Shown here piece after piece: positions 31,932 through 41,174 of a DNA stretch of 62,872 nt. The number at the start of each line of letters is the position of its first letter. Position 1 is the stretch's first letter. Under the pieces are notes generated by a model. It saw only the letters and a list, made by a program, of their open reading frames with translations. It did no database searches and was not told where the DNA came from. Made by a program: the position numbers and the translations under genes. Source of the DNA: Reyranella sp. (GTDB lineage Bacteria; Pseudomonadota; Alphaproteobacteria; Reyranellales; Reyranellaceae); the NCBI GenBank assembly GCA_030684475.1, contig JAUXWB010000020.1:1-62872 (forward strand), read 5' to 3'.

Positions 31932-32903
31932 TCACGAGAAGCGAATGCGTGGATCGAGCCAGGCGTAGAGCAGGTCGACCACGAGATTGGTGACGATGAA
32001 GATGACGACGACGAACATCACCAGCGCCTGGGTCAGCACATTGTCCTGGTTCTGGACCGCCTGAACGAACAGCCGGCCGATACCGTTCAGATTGAACACC
32101 TGCTCGGTCACGACCAGGCCGCCGATCAGGAAGGCAAATTCGATGCCGATCAGCGTCACCACCGGCAGCAGCGCGTTCTTGAGCGCATGCCGGTTGACGA
32201 TGATCTGCTCGAGCAGCCCCTTCGACCGCGCCGTCCGGATATAGTCCTCGCGCAGCACCTCGAGCATCGCCGAGCGCGTCATGCGCATGGTCACCGCCGA
32301 ATAGCGATAGCCGACCGTGAGCGCGGGCAATATCACCATCGACAGGTTGCGTATGGGATCCTGCCAGAACGAGACGTAGTCGATGGGCGGCATCCACGCC
32401 TTGCCGGTGGCCAGGTAGGTGATGTCGAGCACCAGGACCAGCGACATGATGCCGAGCCAGAACGACGGCGTCGCGATGCCGGCAATCGCCACCATGCGCA
32501 CGATGTGATCCAGCCAGGTGTTCTCCTTGAGGGCGGAGATGGTGCCGAGCGGGATGGCGATCAGGATCGCGATCACCGTCGCCATCAGCGCGATCTGCAG
32601 CGACACCGGCAGGCGCGCGGCGATTTCATGGATCACCGGACGACCCGACCACATCGACGTGCCGAAATCCAACGTGATGTAGCTCCACAGGAAATCGAGG
32701 AACTGGACGATCATCGGATTGTTCAGCCCGAGCTGCTGACGGCAGGCCTCGACCGAGGCCGGGTCGACATGGGCGCCGCCGGAGCCGAGGCGGATCACGC
32801 AGATGTCGCCGGGTATCAGCCGCATCAGCACGAACACCAGAGCGGCGGCTCCCACCAGCGTGGGAACCGCCAGCAGGAGCCGTTTCACGATGTAGCGATA
32901 CAT
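31932..32903 (-). CDS. ABC transporter permease, DppB/OppB type
   Basis: The 323-residue protein has the DppB opening MYRYIVKRLLLAVPTLVG, a periplasmic loop, then DFGTSMWSGRPV and five more membrane helices. The EAA loop is in DYIRTARSKGLLEQIIVNRHALKNA. It forms the channel together with the DppC-type permease 13 bases downstream. A periplasmic insertion around residues 30-50 (IRLGSGGAHVDPASVEACRQ) contains two cysteines, which is not usual in the family but may be trivial. The start is ATG 32903. Confidence 0.93.
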   Translation of the reverse strand: MYRYIVKRLLLAVPTLVGAAALVFVLMRLIPGDICVIRLGSGGAHVDPASVEACRQQLGLNNPMIVQFLDFLWSYITLDFGTSMWSGRPVIHEIAARLPVSLQIALMATVIAILIAIPLGTISALKENTWLDHIVRMVAIAGIATPSFWLGIMSLVLVLDITYLATGKAWMPPIDYVSFWQDPIRNLSMVILPALTVGYRYSAVTMRMTRSAMLEVLREDYIRTARSKGLLEQIIVNRHALKNALLPVVTLIGIEFAFLIGGLVVTEQVFNLNGIGRLFVQAVQNQDNVLTQALVMFVVVIFIVTNLVVDLLYAWLDPRIRFS

Positions 32904-32924
32904 CCAGTTGCCTCCAACGGCGGG

Positions 32925-34529
32925 CTACTTATCCAGCCAGATGTTGGCAAGGTCCTGGTTCAGGTAGTGGCTGGGGCTGATCTTCCAGCCCTTCACATAC
33001 GACCGCGCCGGCACGATCCGGTACCAGTACGGCGTGATGATCGAATGCGCCATGGTATCCAGCGTGTGCGTCTCGTAGGCACGCATGGCGACGCGCTGCG
33101 CCTTCGGATCGGTCTCGTACAGCATCTTGTTGTAGAGTTCGATCGACTTCGGATCGTCGTAGCCGCCGTAGCTCTCGGGATAGACCTTCTGCGGCAGATA
33201 CTTGCCGGTGTCGAGCGCGGGATTGACGACGCTCTGGCAGTTCGCGTCGACCACCACGTCGAAGGTGGCCGTCCGCATCGCCTGGAACCAGGGGCCGGTC
33301 GGAACCACCTTCTGCTCCACCTGCACGCCGATTTTCTTCCACTCGCCGATCAGCCAGGTGCCGACGAACTTGTAGGGCTGGTCGACGTTGCGGTTGGTGA
33401 GTTCGAACTTCAGGTTCTCGGCGCCGGCCTCCTTCAGGAGGCGCTTGGCCTCGGCCCTCGACTTCTCGATGTCCGGCCAGTAGCCGACCATCTGCTGAAG
33501 CTCCTCCTTGGTCGCCGCCAGCGGCGAACCCGGGAAGACGATGCCGCCCACGCTACGCACGATCGCGATCTTGGACAGGGCTGGCGCTCCCGCCCACTGG
33601 TCGACGGCCAGCGCCAGCGCGCGCCGCACGCGGACATCGTCGAACGGCTTCTTCTTCTGGTTGAAGGTGATGATGTTGCCGCAATTCCAGTCGCTGTCCT
33701 GGACGATGATGTCCTTGCCAGCTTCCTTCACAAGCTCGTCGCGCGCCGACGGCGGCATGCCACGGAACTCGATGGCCGCGCGATCGCCGCGAATGGCGTC
33801 GACCCTCACCGACTGCTTGGCGGCGAAGATGCCCTCGATGGCGTCGAGATAGGGCTGGCCCTTGTGATAGTAGTCGGGATTGCGCACGCCCTTGATCGAC
33901 TGGCCGATCTCAAAGGAGACGAACTTGAACGGGCCCGAGCCCATGATGTTCTTCTCATACCAGCGCGGATCCTTGTCGAGCGTCTCCTTCTTGTAGATCC
34001 AGGTGAAGGGATCGGCGAGCGCCGGTATGAAGGCGGCCGACGGATACTTCAGCCGGAATACCACCGTGGCATCGTCCGGCGCCTCGATCTTCTCCACCAT
34101 CGAGTAATAGCTGATACGCGCGCTGGTGACGCCCTGGGGCGGGAACACGATCTTGTTCCAGCTCGCCAACACGTCCTTGGCCGTGAGCTTGCTGCCGTCG
34201 TGCCACTTCACGTCCTGGCGGATCTTGAAGGTGTAGGTCTTGCCGCCGTCGGTCGGCTTCGGCATCTCGGTGCAGAGGTCGCAGACGAATTCGGTCGTCG
34301 AGGCCGGATTGTCCGGCGGGACTCGGATCAGCACGCTGTAGTACGGCGCCACGGCATGCACGGTGGCGAAGGTCGTTTCGCGGTGGCCATCGAAGCTCGG
34401 CGAAGCATCGGCGGAGATCATGTAGGTAAGGGTGCCGCCTCGCTTCGGCGTTTGCGCGCCCGCCGAGCTCGCCGCGATCGCAGCCACCAGACCGAGCCCG
34501 GCAGCCAATAGTCCCGTTCGCAGGTTCAT
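32925..34529 (-). CDS. ABC transporter substrate-binding protein, family 5
   Basis: This 534-residue periplasmic binding protein has a signal peptide (about 1-26, ASSAGAQ) and the SBP_bac_5 fold. The early RGGTLTYMISADASPSFD and DVKWHDGSKLTAKDVLASWN are the family signature. The start is ATG 34529 with a perfect AGGAGG box; an upstream in-frame start at 34571 would disrupt the signal peptide. It delivers peptide-like or metal-chelate ligands to the two permeases downstream. Four or more cysteines (FVCDLCTE, DWNCGN) are noticeable for this class. Confidence 0.93.
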   Translation of the reverse strand: MNLRTGLLAAGLGLVAAIAASSAGAQTPKRGGTLTYMISADASPSFDGHRETTFATVHAVAPYYSVLIRVPPDNPASTTEFVCDLCTEMPKPTDGGKTYTFKIRQDVKWHDGSKLTAKDVLASWNKIVFPPQGVTSARISYYSMVEKIEAPDDATVVFRLKYPSAAFIPALADPFTWIYKKETLDKDPRWYEKNIMGSGPFKFVSFEIGQSIKGVRNPDYYHKGQPYLDAIEGIFAAKQSVRVDAIRGDRAAIEFRGMPPSARDELVKEAGKDIIVQDSDWNCGNIITFNQKKKPFDDVRVRRALALAVDQWAGAPALSKIAIVRSVGGIVFPGSPLAATKEELQQMVGYWPDIEKSRAEAKRLLKEAGAENLKFELTNRNVDQPYKFVGTWLIGEWKKIGVQVEQKVVPTGPWFQAMRTATFDVVVDANCQSVVNPALDTGKYLPQKVYPESYGGYDDPKSIELYNKMLYETDPKAQRVAMRAYETHTLDTMAHSIITPYWYRIVPARSYVKGWKISPSHYLNQDLANIWLDK

Positions 34530-34595
34530 CGCCTCCTCCTTATTCAGTTTGTTCTTCGTTGAATTTCGCACTCCGTACTCACACGCAACTCTTTC

Positions 34596-35591
34596 TCAGT
34601 TAACTTCGCTGCAGGCGACCCAATGGCCGGGGCGCAGTTCCCTCAGGACGGGCCTCGTCCGTTTGCACCCCTCGACCGCCATGGCGCAGCGCGGGTGGAA
34701 GACGCAACCGGACGGCGGATTGATCGGACTGGGCACCTCGCCCGGAGCCGCGCGGAACTGGCGCGTCGCCTCGACGCGGGGATCCGGGATCGGCACCGCG
34801 GACAGCAGGGCCTGCGTGTAGGGATGCAACGGATTGTCGAACAACTCATCGCAATCGGCCATCTCGACGATGCGCCCGAGATACATCACGGCGACCCGCT
34901 GGCAGAGATGGCGCACGACCGAAAGATCATGCGCGATGAAGAGATAAGTGAGACCGAAGCGCTCGCGCAGGTCCTCGAGCAGGTTGACGACCTGCGCCTG
35001 GATGGAGACGTCGAGCGCCGACACCGCCTCGTCGCAGACGATGAACTCCGGATCGAGCGCGAGGGCGCGCGCGATGCCGACCCGCTGACGCTGGCCGCCG
35101 GACATTTCATGCGGGTAGCGATCGGCGAACTTGGGATCGAGGCCGCAGACCGACAGCAGTTCGTGCACACGCGCGCGACGACGGCCGGCGTCGGGCTCGA
35201 CGCCGTGCACCTTGATCGGCTCGGCGATGATGTCGCCTACCTTCATGCGAGGATTGAGCGAGCTGTAGGGGTCCTGGAAGATGACCTGCATGCGACGGCG
35301 CAGGCCGACGAGCTCCTTGCGCTCCATGCCGCTGATGTCCTGGCCGTCGAACAGGATCTGGCCCGCGGTCGGGCGCTCGAGCCTGAGGATGCAGCGGCCG
35401 GTCGTGGTCTTGCCGCAGCCGCTTTCGCCGACGAGGCCCAGGGTTTCGCCACGGCCGATGGTGAAGTCGACACCGTCGACCGCCTTGACGTCGCCGATCT
35501 TGCGCGAGAGCACGATCCCCTCGCTGATCGGGAAATGCATGGCAAGGCCGCGGACCTCCAGCAACGGAGCCTCGCTCCCGGCGCCGCTCAT
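34596..35591 (-). CDS. ABC transporter ATP-binding protein, DppF/OppF type
   Basis: The ATPase subunit has 331 residues from ATG 35591. Walker A is GESGCGKTT, the signature is [15 protein letters not shown], Walker B precedes [11 protein letters not shown], and the H-loop is FIAHDLSVV. The oligopeptide-transporter C-terminal extension with cysteines ([11 protein letters not shown]) follows; in this family it can bind an iron-sulfur cluster. The start overlaps the stop of the DppD-type gene by ATGA. It is followed after 66 bases by the binding protein gene. Confidence 0.93.
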   Translation of the reverse strand: MSGAGSEAPLLEVRGLAMHFPISEGIVLSRKIGDVKAVDGVDFTIGRGETLGLVGESGCGKTTTGRCILRLERPTAGQILFDGQDISGMERKELVGLRRRMQVIFQDPYSSLNPRMKVGDIIAEPIKVHGVEPDAGRRRARVHELLSVCGLDPKFADRYPHEMSGGQRQRVGIARALALDPEFIVCDEAVSALDVSIQAQVVNLLEDLRERFGLTYLFIAHDLSVVRHLCQRVAVMYLGRIVEMADCDELFDNPLHPYTQALLSAVPIPDPRVEATRQFRAAPGEVPSPINPPSGCVFHPRCAMAVEGCKRTRPVLRELRPGHWVACSEVN

Positions 35592-36589
35592 GCCGCGACA
35601 TCCCGTGCGGCGCCCAGTTCGGCGCTGCGAAAACACGCGGAGAAATGGTCTGCCTCGTCCGTCGGCGCGAGCGGCGGCACCGCCTGCCCGCAGCTCTCGA
35701 CCGCAAAGCGGCAGCGCGGCCGGAAGGCGCACCCGCCGTCCAGTCTGGTCAGGTCCGGCGGCTGCCCGTCGACGGGATCAAGACGTGCCTGCCGCGGCCG
35801 ATCGAGTCGCGGCACCGAGCGCAGCAGCGCGATCGTGTAGGGATGCCGGGGATTGTGATAGATCGAGTCGGCGCTGCCGGCTTCGACGATCCGGCCGGCA
35901 TACATGACGTTGACGCGGCTGGCGTAGCGGGCGACCACCCCGAGATTGTGGGTGATCACGATCAGGGCGATGTTGAGGCGAAGCGACAACGACTTCATCA
36001 GCTCCAGAATCTGCGCCTGGATCGTAACGTCGAGCGCCGTCGTCGGCTCGTCGGCAATGATCAGCTTCGGGTCGCAGGCGAGCGCGATGGCAATCATGAC
36101 CCGCTGGCGCATGCCGCCGGAAAGCTGGTGCGGGTACTGCCTGAGCCGCCGGGCGCCGTCGGCGATGCCGACCATGTCAAGCAATTCGAGCGCGCGCCGC
36201 TCCGCCGACGGGCGATCGGAGCCCAGGTGCTGCTCCAGGGTCTCGGTGATCTGGCGCCCGATCGTCAACACAGGGTTGAGCGAGGTCATCGGCTCCTGGA
36301 ACACCATGCCGATGTCGCGGCCACGGATCTCCCGCATTTCCTCGTCGGTGAGACCGAGCAGGTCGCGGCCATCGAACAGGATCTCGCCTGCGACGATGCG
36401 TCCCGGAGGATCGGCGACGAGACGCAGGACCGAAAGCGCGCTGACCGACTTTCCCGAGCCGCTCTCGCCCACGATGGCCACGGTCTCGCCCTGCGCCACG
36501 GCAAAGGAAATGCCGTCGACCGCGGGCACGCGGCCGGCGCCGGTACGGAACTCGGTATGGAGTCCCCTTACCTCCAGCAATGGCGGCAT
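35588..36589 (-). CDS. ABC transporter ATP-binding protein, DppD/OppD type
   Basis: This is the first gene of the importer cluster, 333 residues. Walker A is GESGSGKSV, the signature is [15 protein letters not shown], Walker B precedes [11 protein letters not shown], and the H-loop is VITHNLGVV. The C-terminal oligopeptide extension contains [16 protein letters not shown]. Together with the DppF-type subunit it powers the importer. The promoter should lie in the 283-base spacer at 36590-36872, where I see no confident boxes. Confidence 0.93.
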   Translation of the reverse strand: MPPLLEVRGLHTEFRTGAGRVPAVDGISFAVAQGETVAIVGESGSGKSVSALSVLRLVADPPGRIVAGEILFDGRDLLGLTDEEMREIRGRDIGMVFQEPMTSLNPVLTIGRQITETLEQHLGSDRPSAERRALELLDMVGIADGARRLRQYPHQLSGGMRQRVMIAIALACDPKLIIADEPTTALDVTIQAQILELMKSLSLRLNIALIVITHNLGVVARYASRVNVMYAGRIVEAGSADSIYHNPRHPYTIALLRSVPRLDRPRQARLDPVDGQPPDLTRLDGGCAFRPRCRFAVESCGQAVPPLAPTDEADHFSACFRSAELGAARDVAA

Positions 36590-36872
36590 GCGGTCTCTCT
36601 CCGTGAAGCCTGTTTCAGTGCCCTACGATCACCGGCGCAACCGCTCACACGCAGCGGATCGTTCCGCTGTCGAACGGCTTCACAGATCCCCCAAAGACCC
36701 TGTGGGTATCTGCCCCGACGATAATGTCCTTCCGCGAAACCTGTTTCTTCCCAATGGCGCTGCCGCTGACTTGAACTTCCAGCGGGCGCAGCTTCTTCCG
36801 AGCCGCGAGAATCGTACGGGAGCAGGCCGCAACACGCAAGCAGCTTAGGCGCTCACTCCGATCAGGGGCCGC

Positions 36873-38135
36873 TTACACCCGGGTGCACGGCCGCCGCGCC
36901 AGGAGCGCCGCCGCCACCGCGAAGGCCGCCAGGATGCCGAACAGGATCAGCGACCCGGTGTAGTTTCCGCTCCAGTCGCGCAGCATGCCGGACGCCAGCG
37001 GGCCCGCCGCCTGTGCCGTCACCTGGAGGGCCAGCACCACGCCGCGGATCGCGCCGTAGCTTTCGCGGCCGAAATAGTCGGCCCAGGCCATGGGCAACAA
37101 CATCATGACGCCGCCGATTCCCACGCCGAACACTCCGGCGGCAAGGATGGCGGTGAGCAGCGAGGAAACGCCGATCAGGCCGAAGCTACCGATGCAGAGG
37201 CAGACAGCCGACGCCGCCATCAGGTAGCGCACCGGCCAGCTCCGCGGCAGGAAGCCGATGCCGAAGCTCGCGACCGCCGAGAGCGCGGAGAAGATCGCGA
37301 TCACCGTTGCAGCCTCGATCGGCGGGATGCCGCGTTCGATCAGGTGCGGCGCCTGGTGCAGGCTCACACCCGCCTGCACGGGATAGACCAGCACGGTGTA
37401 GAGCGAGAGCAGCCAGAAGGCCGGCGTGCGCAGCGCCTCGGCCCGGCTCCAGCGCGGCTCGGCGGGCGGCGGGGCGTCGCCGGTGACGAGCCGGTCGGGT
37501 TGCAGGCCGACATCCTCCGGCCGCCGCACCAGCAGCAGCCAGCACGGCACGAAGCCCACGATCAGCACCGTGGCGCCGACCGCGATCCAGCCGGCGCGCC
37601 AGTCGGCACCGGTCTCTGCCTGACCCATGGCGAGCTGCGCGATCAGCGGCAGGGCCACGAGGCCCGACATCTGCGCGAGCGTCGCGATCGAGGTGGCGAC
37701 GGCGCGACGGGCCACGAACCAGTTGTTCAGCGCGCCATAGAGGCCGAGATCGAACGGCCCCGCCCAGACCATGCGCGCAAAGCAGAACAGAACGTAGAAC
37801 AGGAGCAACGACTGGATGAGCGACAACGCCATGCAGGCGACGCCGGTGCCGGCCACGGCAAGGCAGAGCACCAGCCGGGCGCCGCGGCGATCGACGAAGG
37901 GCCCGATCATCGGCGAGATGGCGGCCGCCAGCAGCCCGCCCAGCGACACCGCGCCGGACATCTCGGTGCGCGACCAGCCGAACGCGTCGGTCATGGGCAC
38001 GACGAAGATCGAGAGCACAGCGACGGCCGGGCCCTGCCGCGCGAAGCCCGCGAGGCAGATGCAGCCCAGCACCACCCAGCCGTAGAAGAACGGCAGCCGC
38101 GGGATCAGGAACCGCGGCAGGGGCGGTGCTTGCAT
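36873..38135 (-). CDS. MFS transporter, monocarboxylate/oxalate-formate type
   Basis: The protein has 420 residues and twelve predicted membrane segments. It begins with the FFYGWVVLGCICLAGFARQG segment that is typical of the OFA/monocarboxylate branch of the major facilitator superfamily. Motif A-like RRGARL lies after helix 2. The substrate is probably an organic acid anion, by family only. ATG 38135 is the natural start, as longer frames add Arg-rich non-family sequence. It lies five bases after the MaoC-type gene, so the carrier and the acyl-CoA dehydratase are likely co-expressed. Confidence 0.88.
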   Translation of the reverse strand: MQAPPLPRFLIPRLPFFYGWVVLGCICLAGFARQGPAVAVLSIFVVPMTDAFGWSRTEMSGAVSLGGLLAAAISPMIGPFVDRRGARLVLCLAVAGTGVACMALSLIQSLLLFYVLFCFARMVWAGPFDLGLYGALNNWFVARRAVATSIATLAQMSGLVALPLIAQLAMGQAETGADWRAGWIAVGATVLIVGFVPCWLLLVRRPEDVGLQPDRLVTGDAPPPAEPRWSRAEALRTPAFWLLSLYTVLVYPVQAGVSLHQAPHLIERGIPPIEAATVIAIFSALSAVASFGIGFLPRSWPVRYLMAASAVCLCIGSFGLIGVSSLLTAILAAGVFGVGIGGVMMLLPMAWADYFGRESYGAIRGVVLALQVTAQAAGPLASGMLRDWSGNYTGSLILFGILAAFAVAAALLARRPCTRV

Positions 38136-38140
38136 CTGGT

Positions 38141-39001
38141 TTACGCGAAGGTCGCGGTGGCCTGCGCGGCGATGGTGCCTTGCGGCGTCACTGTCCAGAG
38201 CTCGGCCCCCTTGCCGTCGGCGGTCGGCCGGCCGATCGCGTCGAACGGCGCGGTGTCGAACAGCGGCGCACGGGCGCGGATGGCGAAGGTCTTGATCTTG
38301 CGACCGGGTACGGAGTCGCGCAGCAGGTCGAACAGGCATTGCTGGGCGAAGGGGCCGTGCACCACGAGGCCGGGATAGCCCTCGGTCTCGATGCAATAGG
38401 TGCGATCGTAATGGATGCGGTGCGGGTTGAAGGTCAGTGCGGAATAGCGGAACAGCATCACCGGATCGGCCTTGATGATGCGCCGCCATGGCACGTCGGT
38501 GGGCGCTGCCTCACGTACGGGAACGCCGCTCTTGGCACCCGCCTTCACCTCTTCGCGGAACACCGTGTTTGCCGCCTCCGTCACGGCGAGCCCGCGCGGC
38601 GTAAAGATGCGCCGGGTCTGGGTCGTCACCAGCAAAGTGCCCGTGCCACCACCGCGCAGCTGGATGTCGCTGAACTCGGTCTCGCGGCGCAATCTGTCGC
38701 CGACGCGGATGTCGCCGTCGAAGGTAAAGGTGGAGCCGGCATACATGCGGCGCGGCAGCGGCAGCGGCGGCAGCACGCCGCCCTCGACCGGCAGGCCGTC
38801 CTCGCCCAACGACGCCCGCCGCGCGTAGGAATGGAGGTAGCAGAGGTGCCAGCCCGGCGCGATCGGCTCGCCGGGCCCCGGAACCTTCTCGTCGCGGTCG
38901 AAGGTGGCGATCATGCCCCGGAGCGGCGCCTCGGTCGCCGTGTCCTCGTCCTCGATCTTGCGCCCGATATGCTTCTTCAGCGGCTCGATGTCGATGGTCA
39001 T
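38141..39001 (-). CDS. MaoC/HTD2-like acyl dehydratase
   Basis: The 286-residue protein is a double hot-dog fold. The FAS1-like N-terminal dehydratase half is at about 10-140 (MYAGSTFTFDGDIRVGD, RETEFSDI). The C-terminal half contains FRYSALTFNPHRIHYD at about 192-207, whose Asn/His pair is the hydratase 2 motif, and YPGLVVHGPF. Homologues hydrate or dehydrate 3-hydroxyacyl-thioesters, including mesaconyl-CoA hydratases. The neighbouring organic-acid MFS carrier would fit a dicarboxylate CoA pathway, which is inference. The start is ATG 39001 in the divergent 44-base spacer with the GNAT gene. Confidence 0.85.
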   Translation of the reverse strand: MTIDIEPLKKHIGRKIEDEDTATEAPLRGMIATFDRDEKVPGPGEPIAPGWHLCYLHSYARRASLGEDGLPVEGGVLPPLPLPRRMYAGSTFTFDGDIRVGDRLRRETEFSDIQLRGGGTGTLLVTTQTRRIFTPRGLAVTEAANTVFREEVKAGAKSGVPVREAAPTDVPWRRIIKADPVMLFRYSALTFNPHRIHYDRTYCIETEGYPGLVVHGPFAQQCLFDLLRDSVPGRKIKTFAIRARAPLFDTAPFDAIGRPTADGKGAELWTVTPQGTIAAQATATFA

Positions 39002-39045
39002 GGTTCTTCCTCCCGGCCCCGGCGGAGCGTATCCAATCCGCGACC

Positions 39046-39561
39046 ATGATTCGCGCCCCGCGTCCCGGCGAAATCCCGCTCCTGCCGCAGATCGAAAACG
39101 CGGCCGACCGACGCTACGCGCGCGCCGGTCTGCGCCGGGTCGTCGACATGCCGCCCGCAACGATCGCCTCGTTGCAGCAAGGCCTTCGCGAGGGCCGGCT
39201 GTGGGTGGCGATCTCGCCGCTCAACCGGCCCGTGGGCTTTGCCCTGATGAAGCTGCGCGGCGGCACCGCCTGGCTCGATCAACTGTCGGTGCTCGATTGC
39301 TGGCAGGGCCGCGGCTTCGGCGCCACCCTGATCGACCGCACGGCAGTGGCCGCTCGTGCGCTGGGCTTCGACGCACTCCATCTTTCGACCTATCTTCGCG
39401 TGCCGTGGAACGCGCCGTTCTATGCGCGGCGCGGTTTCGCCGAAGTGCCGCGCGGAGAATGGCCGCGGACGCTGCGGGTGCAGGTCCTGCTCGAGAACAG
39501 CCACGACCACCCGGCCTGGCGGCGGACGATCATGCGTCGCTCACTCGGCGGCGACGGCTAG
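39046..39561 (+). CDS. GNAT-family N-acetyltransferase
   Basis: This 171-residue protein has the GNAT fold. The strand LDQLSVLDCWQGRGFGATLI contains the acetyl-CoA pyrophosphate loop (Q/RGxGxG, here QGRGFG), and YARRGFAEVPRGEWP forms the C-terminal part. The acceptor is unknown. Its 3' end overlaps the convergent TauD-type gene by 21 bases. Divergent from the MaoC-type gene, its start at ATG 39046 is the only sensible one. Confidence 0.87.
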   Translation: MIRAPRPGEIPLLPQIENAADRRYARAGLRRVVDMPPATIASLQQGLREGRLWVAISPLNRPVGFALMKLRGGTAWLDQLSVLDCWQGRGFGATLIDRTAVAARALGFDALHLSTYLRVPWNAPFYARRGFAEVPRGEWPRTLRVQVLLENSHDHPAWRRTIMRRSLGGDG

Positions 39562-40440
39562 CCCCATCTGCTCGCAGGTCGGCGCGACGTCGGACACCGT
39601 GGCGCGGCGCATGTCGCGGGCATAGCGCTGGTCGTCGAAGTCCATGCCGCGATGCATGGTGCAGCGATCGTCCCAGATCACCAGGTCGTTCACCCGCCAG
39701 CGATGGCTGTGGACGAACTGGCGCTGCGTGGCGTGAGAAGTCAACGCCTCGAGGAGCTGCCTGGCCTCGGCATCGTCCATGCCGCGGATGGCGCCAGCGT
39801 GACTGGCGATATAGAGGCTCGTGCGGCCCGAGTCCTGCAGCCGGCGGACCAGTACCTGCGGCACCGGCTTGAAGGCCTCGCGCTCACCCTCGTCGAAGTC
39901 GGCAAAGCCGAGCTTGGCCCGCGAGGTCATGATCGAGTGCTCGGCCACCAACCCCGCGATGCGCTGCTTCGTCGCCTCGGGCAGGGCATCGTAGGCGGCG
40001 CGCATGTCGGCGAATTCGGTCTGGCCGCCGATCGGCGGGATCGAGCGTGCATGCAGCATGGAACAATAGGCCGGCAGCCGCTTGAACGAGGAGTCGGTGT
40101 GCCAGAGCTTGTTGCCGAGATTGTACAGGCGCTGGCGATCGTCGGTGGTGAGGATCCTGTTCTCGGCATCGAGGTTGCCGACATCGGCCATGTTCTCGTG
40201 CAGGCGCAGTTTGTGGTCCTTGCGCGCCTTGAACACGGTGGTCTCGAGCGGCCCGAAGTTGCGCGCGAAGTCAAGCTGGCTGTTGTCGTCGAAATGCTGG
40301 TCGGGAAAGACCAGGACGGCGTACCTGGTGAAGGCGGCGCGGATCGCCGCGAGATCGTCGGCGGCGAGCGGCTTCGACAGATCGACGTCACCCACCTCGG
40401 CGACGAAGTCCGGCGTTGTCGGCTGGACGGTGATGGCCAT
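39541..40440 (-). CDS. TauD/TfdA-family 2-oxoglutarate dioxygenase
   Basis: The 299-residue enzyme has the facial triad His114-x-Asp116 (LWHTDSSFK) and distal His263 (WDDRCTMHRG), with the 2OG-binding Arg expected in the following RRATVSD segment. Such enzymes oxidise taurine, 2,4-D-like phenoxyacetates, alkylsulfates or carnitine-like compounds. The motif LWHTDSSFKRLPAYCSMLHA resembles the TfdA branch, but the substrate is not determinable. ATG 40440 is preceded by GGGAGGAG. It is divergent from the second 2OG oxygenase gene at 40509. Confidence 0.9.
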   Translation of the reverse strand: MAITVQPTTPDFVAEVGDVDLSKPLAADDLAAIRAAFTRYAVLVFPDQHFDDNSQLDFARNFGPLETTVFKARKDHKLRLHENMADVGNLDAENRILTTDDRQRLYNLGNKLWHTDSSFKRLPAYCSMLHARSIPPIGGQTEFADMRAAYDALPEATKQRIAGLVAEHSIMTSRAKLGFADFDEGEREAFKPVPQVLVRRLQDSGRTSLYIASHAGAIRGMDDAEARQLLEALTSHATQRQFVHSHRWRVNDLVIWDDRCTMHRGMDFDDQRYARDMRRATVSDVAPTCEQMGLAVAAE

Positions 40441-40508
40441 GTGCTCCTCCCGGCCCGTTGATCGCGACCAATTGGAGCACCTAAAGGACAATCCGGCAAT
40501 CGCGGGAT

Positions 40509-41171
40509 ATGATGGCAGCCATGATCGAGAAGCAGGAAGTCCAGGAAATCTTCCCGACGCCGCTATGGATCGTCGACCTCAAGCCGGCGGCGGCGGTGGT
40601 GCTGAACGCGGCCCTCAAGGCCGAGATCGAGCGCCTGATCGCGCCGCGGCCCGCCATCCCGGCCGGCAGCAACTGGCAGACGCCGCAGAACCTGCATACC
40701 AGGCCGGCCTTCGCCGATTTCGTGAAGCTGGTGGAGATGGCGGTGCGGGGCGTCACGCGCTTCCTCCAGGTCGACCAGTATCCGATGGACATCACCGGCT
40801 GCTGGGCGAACGTCAATCCGCCCGGCGCCTACCACCCGATGCACCATCATCCCAACAACTACCTGAGCGGCGTCTACTATGTGGCGATCCCGCCACCGGG
40901 CTCGCAGATCCACTTCCAGGACCCGCGCGGGCAGGCCTCGATGATCATGCCCAAGCCGCGGCAATACACGCGGCTCACCGCCAACGGCGCCCATGCCCAG
41001 AGCAAGGAAGGCCGCCTGGTGATTTTCCCGTCGTGGCTGAAGCACACGGTGCCGGCCAACGACGGCAAGAGCGACCGCATCAGCATCTCGTTCAATCTCA
41101 TGTTCAAGAATTTCAGCGAGACGATGGCGCCGCCGCTGTGGGACGCTACCGCGGGCAAGGAGAAGAGCTGA
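40509..41171 (+). CDS. TIGR02466-type putative 2OG-Fe(II) oxygenase
   Basis: This is a 220-residue protein with a cupin-like core. The histidine cluster HPMHHHPNNYLSGVYY is at about 109-124, the QDPRG Asp at 138, LKHTVPAN His at 179, and an Arg in SDRISISFN at about 190. These are the iron and 2OG ligands expected for TIGR02466 proteins. Family members are often fused to or next to TPR proteins, and here a TTC38-like gene starts three bases after the stop. It may hydroxylate a peptide or small molecule; nothing more specific is visible. Confidence 0.82.
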   Translation: MMAAMIEKQEVQEIFPTPLWIVDLKPAAAVVLNAALKAEIERLIAPRPAIPAGSNWQTPQNLHTRPAFADFVKLVEMAVRGVTRFLQVDQYPMDITGCWANVNPPGAYHPMHHHPNNYLSGVYYVAIPPPGSQIHFQDPRGQASMIMPKPRQYTRLTANGAHAQSKEGRLVIFPSWLKHTVPANDGKSDRISISFNLMFKNFSETMAPPLWDATAGKEKS

Positions 41172-41174
41172 GTC

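Noticed and set aside
31773..34511. 912-residue open frame antisense to the ABC importer genes
   Set aside because: It is a shadow of the permease and binding-protein genes, with an Asp/Arg/His-rich nonsense composition.
36645..36839. 64-residue minus-strand frame in the spacer upstream of the importer cluster
   Set aside because: No ribosome-binding site or recognisable motif. It probably arises by chance in the 283-base spacer, which I leave without a gene.
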